From contig CALMVM010000508.1 of NCBI GenBank assembly GCA_937873255.1, positions 4,967-17,804 on the forward strand: a DNA stretch of 12,838 nucleotides. Direction: 5' to 3'. Below are positions 6,901 through 12,838 of the stretch, piece after piece (the stretch's first letter is position 1; each line of letters starts with the position of its first letter). A model generated the notes under the pieces. It ran no database searches. It saw only the letters and a list, made by a program, of their open reading frames with translations, and had not been told where the DNA came from. The stretch comes from an uncultured Verrucomicrobiota bacterium (lineage in GTDB: Bacteria; Verrucomicrobiota; Verrucomicrobiia; Chthoniobacterales; SZAS-18). Position numbers and translations under genes: made by a program.

Positions 6901-9828
6901 GTGCGACGCCTCGACCTTGGTGACCTCTTCCGGAGTGCCGACGGCGACGAGTTGGCCGCCGTCCGACCCCGCCTCGGGTCCGAGGTCCACGAGGTAATCG
7001 GCGCACTTGATGACTTCCAGGTTGTGCTCGATGACGAGCAGGCTGTCGCCCTGTTCGACCAGCCGCTGGAACACGCGCACCAACAGCGCCACGTCGTCGA
7101 AATGGAGTCCGGTGGTAGGTTCGTCAAAGATCAGCAGCGCGCCCTTCGTCTCCGGATTGCGCTCGCGCTCGACGAGGTGGCTGACGAGTTTCAAGCGTTG
7201 TGCCTCGCCGCCGGAAAGCGTGTTGAGCGCCTGACCCAAGCGCAGGTAACCCAGGCCGACCTCCGCGAGGATGCGCAACGCCGCCAGCGGCACCTTGAGC
7301 ATGGCAGGAACACCCTTCAGGCCGTGGCGCGATTCGAGGAACGTGATCGACTCCGCGACAGTCATTTCGAGGACCTCGTGGATGTTGCTGCCGTGGTAGC
7401 GCACCTTCAGAACGTGCGGCTGGAAACGGCGGCCCTCGCACTCCGAGCAGCGCACGTACAGATCGCTCAGGAACTGCATTTCGATCTTCTCGAAGCCGAT
7501 GCCGCCGCAGCGTTCGCACCGGCCGTCGCCCGTGTTGAACGAGAACGACGACGCCGTGAGTCCGGCGGCGCGGGCCTCGTCGCAGGTGGCGAAGAGTTCG
7601 CGCACCGCGTCGTACACTCCCAGGTAAACGACCGGGCTGGAACGCGGCGTCTTGGCGAGCGGCGTCTGGTCCACCATCACCATCTGGCCGAACTGGTCGT
7701 GCCCCGTGATGTCGCGCACGCGGCCGGCGGCCTCGTCGCTGCTCAGGCCGCGCGTGCGCAGGAGGTTCTGATAAAGAACGTCGTGGATGAGCGTGCTTTT
7801 GCCCGAACCGCTGACACCCGTCACGCAGCAGAAAACGCCGAGGGGCAGGTCGACGCTTACATCTTGAAGATTGTGCTCGCGCGCGCCGTCGATCTTGAGC
7901 CATTTCTTGACCTCCCGACGGCGGGCGGGCAGCGGGATCGTCTTGCGGCCCGTCAGATAATCGGCCGTCAACGACGCCGCGCATTGCGCGAAGTCGGTCA
8001 GCGGACCGTCGTAGACCAGTTCGCCGCCTGCCTCGCCACGGCCGGGGCCGATGTCGATGAGATTGTCGGCGGCGCGGATGATGGCTTCCTCGTGTTCGAC
8101 GACGAGCAGCGTGTTGCCCTTGTCGCGGAGGTCTTCCATCACACGGATGAGCCGGCCCACGTCGCGCGGGTGCAACCCGACGCTGGGTTCGTCTAGAACG
8201 AAGAGGGTATTGACCAGCGACGCGCCGAGGCAGGTCGTCAGGTTGACGCGTTCGATCTCGCCGCCGGAGAGCGTGCGCGTCGGGCGGTCGAGGTTCAGAT
8301 AGCCGAGGCCGACGGCGATGAGATAGCGGATGCGCGTGGCGATCTCCTTGTGGAGCATCTCCGCGCTCGGGTCGTTGGCGGGCAGCGTGAGCGAGGCCAT
8401 CACCTCGCCGAGACTGGCGACGGGGAGTTGCGCGAGTTGTGGCAGATTGTAGCCGGGCAGCGGCGTGAGGCGGTTGACGGTTTTGCCGGCCGGCAGCGAC
8501 GCACCGGCGGGGACGAGACGGTAATTCAGCGTCGCCGGCTGGAAGCGTCCGCCGTCGCACTCGGGGCAAAGCGTGTATGCGCGGTAGCGGCTGAGCAGCA
8601 CGCGGACGTGCATCTTGTATGTCTTGGATTCGAGCCACTCGAAATAACCCTTCACCCCGTACCAACCGCCGCCCTGGTAAAGTTCCTCCGCTTCCACCCG
8701 GCCACTGCCCTCGCCATAGATCACGAACTTCTGGTCCGCCGCCGGCAGGTCCTCGAACGGCTTGTGGATGTCGATCTCCTGCCGGTTGGACGCGCGCAGG
8801 AGGTCGCGCTGGCACTCGGCGGATTGCCCGCTCTGGAACGGCTTCACCACGCCGCGCGCGATGGAAAGTCGCTTGTCCGGCAGCGCGCGGTCGAGGTCGA
8901 TGCCGATGGTGCGGCCGAACCCCCGGCATTTCGGGCACGCGCCGAGCGGATTATTGAAGGAGAACAACCCGGGCGTCGGCGGCTTGATGTCGAGGTCGCA
9001 CCGCGCGCAATGCCAGCCCGTGGAAAACAGGGCATCCTCGCCGCCGTCCGGCTGCACGAAGCGGATGCGCCCCTTGCCAAAACGCAGCGCCGTCTCAATG
9101 GACTCCGTCAGCCGCGAGCGCGTCTCGGGCGAGATCGTCACGCGGTCCTGGATCACGTCCACGCGCAACGGCAGCCGCTTCAGGCCCGCCGGCGGTTCGT
9201 CGGTACGCAGCACCTTGCCGTCCACCCACACGCGCAGATATCCCTGCGCCTGGAGAAACGCGAAAAACTCCGCCGGGTCCGCACCCGCCGGGGCCGGCAC
9301 GGCGAACGTCAACAGCAGCGCGTGCCCCGCGTGCCGGTCGAGAATCTGCTCGGCGATCCCGCGCGAACTATCCGGCCTGATCGGCCCGTGGCACGACGGA
9401 CAGAACGCCTGCGCCACGCGGGGCATGAGGAGTTTCAGATAGTCGTTGATCTCGGTGATCGTGCCGACCGTCGAGCGCGTGCTCTTGACTTGGTTGGACT
9501 GCTCGATGGCGATGGCCGGCGGGATGCCCGTGATCCGGTCCACCTTGGGCTTGTCCATGCGGTCGAGGAACTGCCGCGTGTACGGGCTGAACGTCTCGAC
9601 GTAGCGCCGCTGGCCCTCGGCGTAAATCGTGTCGAACGCGAGCGAACTTTTCCCGCTGCCGCTCGGCCCGGTGATGACGTTGAGCTTGCCCAACGGCAGG
9701 TCCAAGTCGATGCCCTTGAGGTTGTTTTGTCGGACTCCACGAATCTCCACCACCTCGGCTGCGGGAGGGTTCGGACGCGTGGCGGGCGGGACCTGAAAAG
9801 GCGCTTGGCGAGGGCTGACTTTCGACAC
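3967..9828 (-). CDS. uvrA: Double-length tandem-fused excinuclease ABC subunit UvrA
   Basis: UvrA is the lesion-scanning ATPase of nucleotide excision repair. It normally works as a dimer and loads UvrB at damaged DNA. This chain has 1953 residues, about twice the usual 940-1000, and holds two complete UvrA units with four ATPase domains. Walker A motifs start at residues 54, 671, 1071 and 1620. LSGGE signatures start at 520, 871, 1464 and 1826. Walker B pairs are D546-E547, D902-E903, D1490-E1491 and, altered, E1866-E1867. Four CxxC...CxxC zinc modules are intact: C274/277/298/301, C771/774/794/797, C1314/1317/1338/1341 and C1736/1739/1759/1762. A low-complexity Asn/Gly/His linker near 1028-1038 joins the halves. 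The second half is closer to E. coli UvrA ([16 protein letters not shown] against [16 protein letters not shown]). A Lys/Ala-rich insert occupies 1644-1666. The GTG start at 9828 leaves little sequence before the first domain. The closest architecture I know is the double-length UvrA of Chlamydia, so this is probably inherited in the PVC group. Inferred role: a covalent pseudo-dimer. Confidence 0.96.
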   Translation of the reverse strand: MSKVSPRQAPFQVPPATRPNPPAAEVVEIRGVRQNNLKGIDLDLPLGKLNVITGPSGSGKSSLAFDTIYAEGQRRYVETFSPYTRQFLDRMDKPKVDRITGIPPAIAIEQSNQVKSTRSTVGTITEINDYLKLLMPRVAQAFCPSCHGPIRPDSSRGIAEQILDRHAGHALLLTFAVPAPAGADPAEFFAFLQAQGYLRVWVDGKVLRTDEPPAGLKRLPLRVDVIQDRVTISPETRSRLTESIETALRFGKGRIRFVQPDGGEDALFSTGWHCARCDLDIKPPTPGLFSFNNPLGACPKCRGFGRTIGIDLDRALPDKRLSIARGVVKPFQSGQSAECQRDLLRASNRQEIDIHKPFEDLPAADQKFVIYGEGSGRVEAEELYQGGGWYGVKGYFEWLESKTYKMHVRVLLSRYRAYTLCPECDGGRFQPATLNYRLVPAGASLPAGKTVNRLTPLPGYNLPQLAQLPVASLGEVMASLTLPANDPSAEMLHKEIATRIRYLIAVGLGYLNLDRPTRTLSGGEIERVNLTTCLGASLVNTLFVLDEPSVGLHPRDVGRLIRVMEDLRDKGNTLLVVEHEEAIIRAADNLIDIGPGRGEAGGELVYDGPLTDFAQCAASLTADYLTGRKTIPLPARRREVKKWLKIDGAREHNLQDVSVDLPLGVFCCVTGVSGSGKSTLIHDVLYQNLLRTRGLSSDEAAGRVRDITGHDQFGQMVMVDQTPLAKTPRSSPVVYLGVYDAVRELFATCDEARAAGLTASSFSFNTGDGRCERCGGIGFEKIEMQFLSDLYVRCSECEGRRFQPHVLKVRYHGSNIHEVLEMTVAESITFLESRHGLKGVPAMLKVPLAALRILAEVGLGYLRLGQALNTLSGGEAQRLKLVSHLVERERNPETKGALLIFDEPTTGLHFDDVALLVRVFQRLVEQGDSLLVIEHNLEVIKCADYLVDLGPEAGSDGGQLVAVGTPEEVTKVEASHTGYFLRPLLEGERNEKIVAPAGSVAVEQAANILPHGRGIRPAEMPSREPRYANGHANGNGHVALVPSIRIHGAREHNLKNLSLDLPRGQMVIVTGLSGSGKSTLAFDILFAEGQRRFLDSMSPYARQFVEQLEKPDVDFIEGLPPSVAIEQRVTRGGGKSTVATVTEVYHFLRLLWSKLGTQYCPKCEVPVEKQSVAAITKQVEDAAKKGRVRVLAPLIKARKGFHTEVAAWAVKHGFDDLWVDGQFKSAHGFARLERFREHTIDVVVGEVGGKKKSPVMAGAKAVLDRVTGRKAKNATPVGDDPREIVKRALEIGKGTARFVDAKGKSVTLSTEMSCPECSEAFEELDPRLFSYNSPHGWCPECRGFGVVWKGSLVRDDDSVSAAEKELAEERATSWLDADDERPCPQCNGARLNRVACAVRVRGLSIDKFARLPVIGAFKAAEKFQFKGTQALIAADIIDEIRQRLKFMEEVGLGYLSLDRSAKTLSGGETQRIRLAAQLGSNLRGVLYVLDEPTIGLHPRDNDRLLDTLEALRSKGNSLIIVEHDDETMRRADYIVDLGPGPGVHGGEVVAQGTLAQIQADPRSITGRHLLTPMCHPMQGQRRSLNGGGPDQWIEVQGAAANNLQAVDVRFPVGRLSVITGISGSGKSSLMRAVLLPAAQDALVKAGKRGKKAAEEAKAARKKNKKGQVWAGFAGADFLDAVYEVDQSPIGKTTRSTPATYVGVLDEIRALFAQLPLSRIRGYNNGRFSFNNAGGRCESCEGQGVIKHEMSFLPTSYVPCEDCGGLRYNAQTLEVLYNDKNIGQVLQLTIEQAAEFFAPVSKIARPLKLLTQTGLGYLRLGQPSPTLSGGEAQRMKLVTELTRGVGNAEHAKLRQRKALKSTLYLLEEPTVGLHMADVEQLLKVLHRLVDEGNTVVVIEHHLSVIAEADYVVDIGPEAGEAGGQLVASGTPEQVAKHKISRIAPFLRETLKRAR

Positions 9829-9917
9829 CCGGCAACGTAGTCAGAACGCGCCAAAAAGGAAGCGGTTTCCGTGATTTTTCTTCCCGTTCGTGAAGACATT
9901 TTTGTCCCCGAAAAGGA

Positions 9918-9976
9918 AAGCCGCCCGGCTCCCGGCGGCGTCGTCTCCATCGACGCCTAGCCCGGAGGGGCGGCTT
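9918..9976 (-). terminator. Probable intrinsic terminator of the HU gene
   Basis: Downstream of the HU stop on the minus strand, AAGCCGCCC pairs with GGGCGGCTT (9968-9976 with 9918-9926) in a 9-bp stem. A second perfect 7-bp stem, GGCGTCG/CGACGCC with a 7-base loop (9937-9957), nests inside. The transcript then reads TTTCCTTTTC, a moderately U-rich tail. The hairpin lies 50 bases past the HU stop and 90 bases before the uvrA start, so it would separate the two genes. A protein-binding site or a leader element of uvrA is an alternative. Confidence 0.6.
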
Positions 9977-10026
9977 GGTTGGGAGTAGGCTCGCGCCTTT
10001 CCCAGTGAGCGGAAAAATTTCCGTCT

Positions 10027-10419
10027 TTAGTTGTTGCTGTGCGCGGCGGGCTTCTTGGCCGGCGCGTGACCGTTGGAGGCGCGGCCGTTGGCCTTGGCGG
10101 CCTTGGCTCCGGTCTTTTTCATGGACTCGGAAAGGTCCAGCACATCGCGGCGCATGATCTTTCCGCTCTTGAACTTCACCGTCGCACGCGGCGGGATGGC
10201 GAAGTTGCTGCCGGGGATGTTCGGGTTGCGTCCGACGCGGGCCTTGCTCAGACGCACCTGAAACACGCCGAAGTTCCGCAGTTCGACATCCTGGCCTTTG
10301 GCGAGCGCGGACGTGATGTGGTCGAGCGTCTTTTGGATCACATCGAACACCTGATGTTGGACGAGGCCGGTTTCGTTGCTGATTTTCACAACGAGGTCTC
10401 TTTTAGTTAGGTTGGGCAT
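10027..10419 (-). CDS. HU/IHF-family DNA-binding protein with basic C-terminal tail
   Basis: This is a nucleoid-associated protein that bends DNA as a dimer. The 130 residues begin with the helical dimerisation part (TKRDLVVKISNETGL onward), then KGQDVELRNFGVFQVR (41-56), the family's GFG-like turn with N49-F50-G51. The DNA-binding arm follows with GRNPNIPG at 63-70, whose proline P66 corresponds to the intercalating residue, and IPPRATVKFKSGK at 75-87. The domain ends near residue 95. The remaining 35 residues form a Lys/Ala-rich, disordered-looking tail absent from standard HU (about 90 residues). Similar basic tails occur on some HU homologues and increase non-specific DNA binding. HU or IHF subunit type cannot be decided, so no symbol is given. 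The ATG at 10419 is the only sensible start and lacks an obvious Shine-Dalgarno. It has its own 301-base upstream gap and a downstream hairpin, consistent with a single-gene transcript. Confidence 0.92.
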   Translation of the reverse strand: MPNLTKRDLVVKISNETGLVQHQVFDVIQKTLDHITSALAKGQDVELRNFGVFQVRLSKARVGRNPNIPGSNFAIPPRATVKFKSGKIMRRDVLDLSESMKKTGAKAAKANGRASNGHAPAKKPAAHSNN

Positions 10420-10720
10420 GGTATGGACTGACTGTGTTGTTGGATGGAGGAAGACGTCTGGCCGACCGGCCGTGACGACTTTCCCCAGACAGGGAGACCC
10501 CGTCGCTTGAAGGACGAACTACGCCGCTTAATTCCCCGGCATATTTTGACACTGACCCGGGAAAATGGACTGGCCTAAAGCAGACTAACCCCATCGGTTA
10601 AACGTTCAAAAGTTCGTATCCTGTAATACTATACGCCGGAAGATGGCACACCGGATGGTTTTTTCAACCGGAGGTTCGTCGCGGATTGTCTTGCCGGCCA
10701 GTAGGAAACAAATTTGCCCG
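10420..10720. other. 301-base intergenic region upstream of the HU gene
   Basis: No open reading frame with family features is visible, and I see no tRNA or known riboswitch. The region should carry the HU promoter on the minus strand. A weak candidate is TTGAAC, then 16 bases, then TAGTCT around 10580-10608. An AT-rich patch with TATAGT/TATTAC on the minus strand lies near 10622-10635. A perfect TTGACA near 10550 faces the plus strand but has no -10 partner or downstream gene. Small inverted repeats such as GGCCGACCGGCC near 10461-10472 could form leader structure. No clear terminator for rnhC was found. Confidence 0.5.
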
Positions 10721-11683
10721 TCAGGCGGGACGGTCGGGCCCGGATGGTTCCTCCAAGGGGCCGAACTCCTCCGGAGCCAGTTCCCTTGCCGTGCGAAAAT
10801 GGGTTTTCGCCAGGCCTCGCAACGCCGCCGCCGAGCGCGTGGCGATCACCTGTCGCGCCGCGGCTTTTACCTGCGCCGACGCGCCGCGCGGCAGGACGAT
10901 GCCCTGCGCGCGGCCGGCGGCTTCCAGCCAGTCGATGAAACGTTCGCGCGCGAGGATCGACGCGGCGGCCACGGCGGGGTCCGACTCGGCCTTGGTGCGT
11001 TGGTCGAGCTGGATTTTGCGGCCTTTTTCCAAGAGTTGGCGCTTGATGATGTTCGGGTTGGCGAACTGGTCGCTGAGCGAACGCGGACAGTCGGGACGTT
11101 GTTCGAGGAGGTTTTCGATGATGCGCGCGTGGCCCCAGCCGAGCAGGTTGTTGACGTTGCGCATCTTTTGCTGGAGGGCGTTGTAGCGTTCCGGCCCGAT
11201 GCAAACGACGCTGTGCGCCGCGCCGGGGGTGGTCTTGATGACGTGGGCGAGGTCGCGGATTTTTTTGTCGGAGGTGATGCGCTTGCTGTCCTGCACGCCG
11301 GCCTCGGCGAGCGCACGAGCGATGTCGCGGTCCACGTAGACGCCCGCGACGACCAGCGGGCCGAAGAAATCGCCCTTGCCGCTCTCGTCCACGCCGAAGT
11401 GTGGACTGTATCGTTCCGGGTGAAGTTCCTCCTCGTAGCCGAGAGTCGCCGCGCCGAGGATCTCCGGCTCCAGGCGGAATTTGACGAAATCCTCCGTTTC
11501 CTTGCCCTGTACGAGCACCTTCGGGCCTTTGATGTAGACGGCGAGGTTGAGCTTGCCCTTTTGCGCGGCGTAGAGGGTGTACGGTTTTTCGATGAAATCC
11601 CAGCCCCACTCGGGCAGGCAGGAACGCAGCTTGTCGGCTTGTGCGGGGGTCAACGCGGCAGTAAAGGAGTGGACAGGTGGCAT
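10721..11683 (-). CDS. rnhC: Ribonuclease HIII
   Basis: RNase HIII cleaves the RNA strand of RNA/DNA hybrids, removing primers and R-loops in the cytoplasm. From the ATG at 11683 the protein has 320 residues. The N-terminal 80-odd residues match the substrate-binding TBP-like domain typical of type HIII (AQKGKLNLAVYIKGPKVLVQ). The catalytic domain opens with FGVDESGKGDFFGPLVVAG. The GKGDFFGPL form distinguishes HIII from HII, which has EAGRGPLAGP. The proposed DEDE active site is D99, E100, D205 (in LSDQFA) and E233 (in TKAESDPAVAAASILAR). Lengths near 300-320 are normal. A TTG two codons upstream (11689) is possible, but the ATG is simpler; neither has a Shine-Dalgarno. The start overlaps the divergent mutY start by 7 bases. 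The HU gene follows in the same direction 301 bases downstream. Confidence 0.94.
   Translation of the reverse strand: MPPVHSFTAALTPAQADKLRSCLPEWGWDFIEKPYTLYAAQKGKLNLAVYIKGPKVLVQGKETEDFVKFRLEPEILGAATLGYEEELHPERYSPHFGVDESGKGDFFGPLVVAGVYVDRDIARALAEAGVQDSKRITSDKKIRDLAHVIKTTPGAAHSVVCIGPERYNALQQKMRNVNNLLGWGHARIIENLLEQRPDCPRSLSDQFANPNIIKRQLLEKGRKIQLDQRTKAESDPAVAAASILARERFIDWLEAAGRAQGIVLPRGASAQVKAAARQVIATRSAAALRGLAKTHFRTARELAPEEFGPLEEPSGPDRPA
11663..11669 (+). promoter_or_regulatory. Ribosome binding site fixing the mutY start
   Basis: AAAGGAG ends 7 bases before the GTG at 11677, one of the few strong Shine-Dalgarno sequences in the window. It lies inside the rnhC coding region on the opposite strand and supports GTG over later starts. 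Confidence 0.75.
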
Positions 11684-12708
11684 CGGCAAGAAAAACGGGA
11701 ACGCGGCTGCGGCTCAAAGAACCAGAAAACCGCGCGACGTTCCAGTCCGCGCTGATCGAATGGTTCCGCCAACACGGCCGCGACCTGCCCTGGCGGCGCA
11801 CGCACGATCCGTACGCGGTGCTGGTGAGCGAGTTCATGCTCCAGCAAACGCAAGTGGCGACGGTGATCGATTATTACCACCGCTGGCTGGAGCGTTTCCC
11901 GACTGTGGAAGCGCTGGCGGCGGCCGACGAGGCGGACGTTTTGCGGATGTGGGAAGGGCTCGGGTACTACGCGCGGGCGAGGAACCTGCACGCCGCCGCG
12001 CGGCGGGTGCGCGACGAATACGGGGGGCGATTCCCGCGCGAACTCGAAAAAATCGCCGCCCTGCCCGGCGTCGGTCGGTACACGGCGGGTGCGGTGGCGT
12101 CGTTCGCATTCGATTTGTCCGCGCCCATCGTGGAGGCCAACACCGCCCGCGTGCTGGCGCGTTTGATCCACCTGCGCATCCCTATCGACACCGCTCCGGG
12201 CCAACGCGCCCTGTGGGCGGCGGCGGAGGAACTGACGCCCGCCGCCGAAGCACGCCTATATAATAGTGCGCTGATGGAACTCGGCGCGACCGTGTGCCGT
12301 TCCCGCGCGCCGCAGTGTCTGCTCTGTCCGGTGTTGCGCTATTGCGCCGCCGCGCCGCACGACCCGGAACGGTTGCCCATCAAAAAGGCGCGCAAGGCGA
12401 CCATCGCGCTGACCGAAGATTGCGCGTGGATCGTCCACGAGGGCCGGCTGTTGCTTCAACAGGGCGTCGGCTCGCGCTGGAAGGGACTGTGGAAACTCCC
12501 GCCGCTCGCCGACCCGCTCGCCAACGGCGAGGAACCGCTGATGCAACTGGCTTATCCGTTCACGCACTATCAGGTGACGTTGCGCGTGTTCCCCGCCCCC
12601 GCCCCGCTCGTGCCCGGCGCGAATCAGGCGTGGTGCCCACTGGAAGGTCTGGAAACCGTCGCCATGGCCGCCCCGCACCGGCGGGCGGTGCGGCAACTCA
12701 ACAAGTAA
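11677..12708 (+). CDS. mutY: A/G-specific adenine glycosylase MutY
   Basis: MutY removes adenine mispaired with 8-oxoguanine in base excision repair. The 343 residues include LPWRRTHDPYAVLVSEFMLQQTQV (37-60) with the catalytic glutamate E52, WEGLGYYARARNLHAAA (92-108), and the helix-hairpin-helix LPGVGRYTAGAV (129-140). The iron-sulfur cluster cysteines are C207, C214, C217 and C223 in the expected C-x6-C-x2-C-x5-C spacing. The C-terminal NUDIX-like domain (about 245-343) that reads 8-oxoguanine carries F295-T296-H297, the counterpart of the FSH loop. The catalytic aspartate normally in the IxDGNVxRV motif is replaced: the sequence reads PIVEANTARV, with E153 there. All other motifs are intact, so the gene looks functional. 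The start is set by AAAGGAG 7 bases upstream. It is divergent from rnhC with overlapping starts, so its promoter must lie within rnhC. Confidence 0.95.
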   Translation: MASARKTGTRLRLKEPENRATFQSALIEWFRQHGRDLPWRRTHDPYAVLVSEFMLQQTQVATVIDYYHRWLERFPTVEALAAADEADVLRMWEGLGYYARARNLHAAARRVRDEYGGRFPRELEKIAALPGVGRYTAGAVASFAFDLSAPIVEANTARVLARLIHLRIPIDTAPGQRALWAAAEELTPAAEARLYNSALMELGATVCRSRAPQCLLCPVLRYCAAAPHDPERLPIKKARKATIALTEDCAWIVHEGRLLLQQGVGSRWKGLWKLPPLADPLANGEEPLMQLAYPFTHYQVTLRVFPAPAPLVPGANQAWCPLEGLETVAMAAPHRRAVRQLNK

Positions 12709-12735
12709 GTTCATCTTTGGATGCAGACTTGATCT

Positions 12736-12756
12736 CCATGCCCATTTTCGGCATGG
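12736..12756. other. Perfect 7-bp inverted repeat ahead of antitoxin-like gene
   Basis: CCATGCC (12736-12742) and GGCATGG (12750-12756) flank a 7-base loop. The element ends 7 bases before the start of the next gene, where its ribosome binding site would be, and lies 27 bases after the mutY stop. There is no T-tract, so a terminator is unlikely. An operator for an autoregulated toxin-antitoxin pair or a translation-control hairpin would fit. The region also encodes a 9-codon frame (ATG at 12738) whose TGA overlaps the next ATG as ATGA. Confidence 0.5.
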
Positions 12757-12763
12757 TCGCCAC

Positions 12764-12838
12764 ATGACCGCCGTCGCCGAGAAGCTTCATTCCGAATTGC
12801 TGGCTCTCTCTGAAGAAGACCGTGAAGAGTTGGCGTAC
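12764..12838 (+). CDS. Putative addiction-module antitoxin-like protein (5' part only)
   Basis: Only 25 residues are visible: MTAVAEKLHSELLAL followed by SEEDREELAY. The short amphipathic helix and the LxLSEEDREELA pattern match the N-terminus of the putative addiction module component family (Unstab_antitox type). Those are small proteins usually encoded just before a RelE/ParE-like toxin. The frame stays open to the window edge. The ATG at 12764 has no clear Shine-Dalgarno and sits directly behind a 7-bp inverted repeat. The full length, the partner toxin and hence the toxin-antitoxin role cannot be seen here. Confidence 0.6.
   Translation, partial: MTAVAEKLHSELLALSEEDREELAY

Noticed and set aside
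4771..8196. A 1141-codon open frame antisense to uvrA
   Set aside because: It shows only Arg/Asp/Glu/Ala/Leu-rich mirror sequence with no domain motifs. It is the expected artefact of strong GC-biased codon use opposite a very long real gene.
8350..9840. A 496-codon plus-strand frame opposite the uvrA 5' region
   Set aside because: It is an antisense shadow of the first UvrA unit with no motif or ribosome binding site support.
10461..10520. A structured RNA gene in the gap upstream of HU
   Set aside because: Short inverted repeats exist, but no tRNA, 6S, SRP or known riboswitch pattern could be recognised by eye.
10545..10560. A perfect TTGACA on the plus strand as a promoter
   Set aside because: There is no acceptable -10 box at the right spacing and no plus-strand gene follows for over 1 kb.
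10629..11837. A 402-codon minus-strand frame over rnhC
   Set aside because: It is a shifted frame of rnhC. The frame at 10721-11683 carries the full RNase HIII active-site motifs.

Overview
This 12.8-kb, GC-rich window looks like a chromosomal housekeeping segment of a bacterium of the PVC group, most likely Verrucomicrobiota. The best clue is a double-length, tandemly fused UvrA, an architecture known from Chlamydia and other PVC members. It sits beside RNase HIII, an HU-family protein with a basic tail, and an Lgt with an enlarged loop. The lineage is an inference from gene architecture, because no rRNA or other phylogenetic marker is present.

Left part, 1-1730. A leftward pair, lgt then mobA, is separated by only 4 bases. 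mobA (molybdenum cofactor guanylyltransferase) runs off the left edge. The gap before the next gene holds short AT-rich repeat copies in opposite orientations, including three perfect AATGACG heptads. The longest lgt reading frame runs through one of them.

Middle-left, 1730-3956. A rightward ArnT/PMT-like GT39 membrane glycosyltransferase is followed, after a short AT-rich gap, by a 164-residue unrecognised protein that may be a degenerate receiver-like domain. It converges on uvrA with 10 bases between the stop codons.

Centre and right, 3967-11683. Three leftward genes handle nucleic acids: rnhC (RNase HIII), an HU/IHF-family protein and the 1953-residue UvrA. A nested GC-rich hairpin with a T-rich tail separates HU from uvrA, so they are probably separate transcripts. 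mutY lies head-to-head with rnhC and their coding regions overlap by 7 bases. UvrA (bulky-lesion recognition), MutY (adenine opposite 8-oxoguanine), RNase HIII (RNA in DNA) and HU (DNA architecture) form a loose genome-maintenance neighbourhood.

Right edge. After mutY, a 7-bp inverted repeat precedes the first 25 codons of what looks like a putative addiction-module antitoxin-like gene, cut by the window end.

No tRNA, rRNA, CRISPR array, transposase or prophage gene was seen. I found no convincing undescribed multi-gene system. The points most worth a second look are the UvrA pseudo-dimer with its asymmetric ATPase sites, the Asp-to-Glu change at the MutY catalytic position, the rnhC/mutY start overlap, the oppositely oriented intergenic repeats, and the structured start of the antitoxin-like gene.
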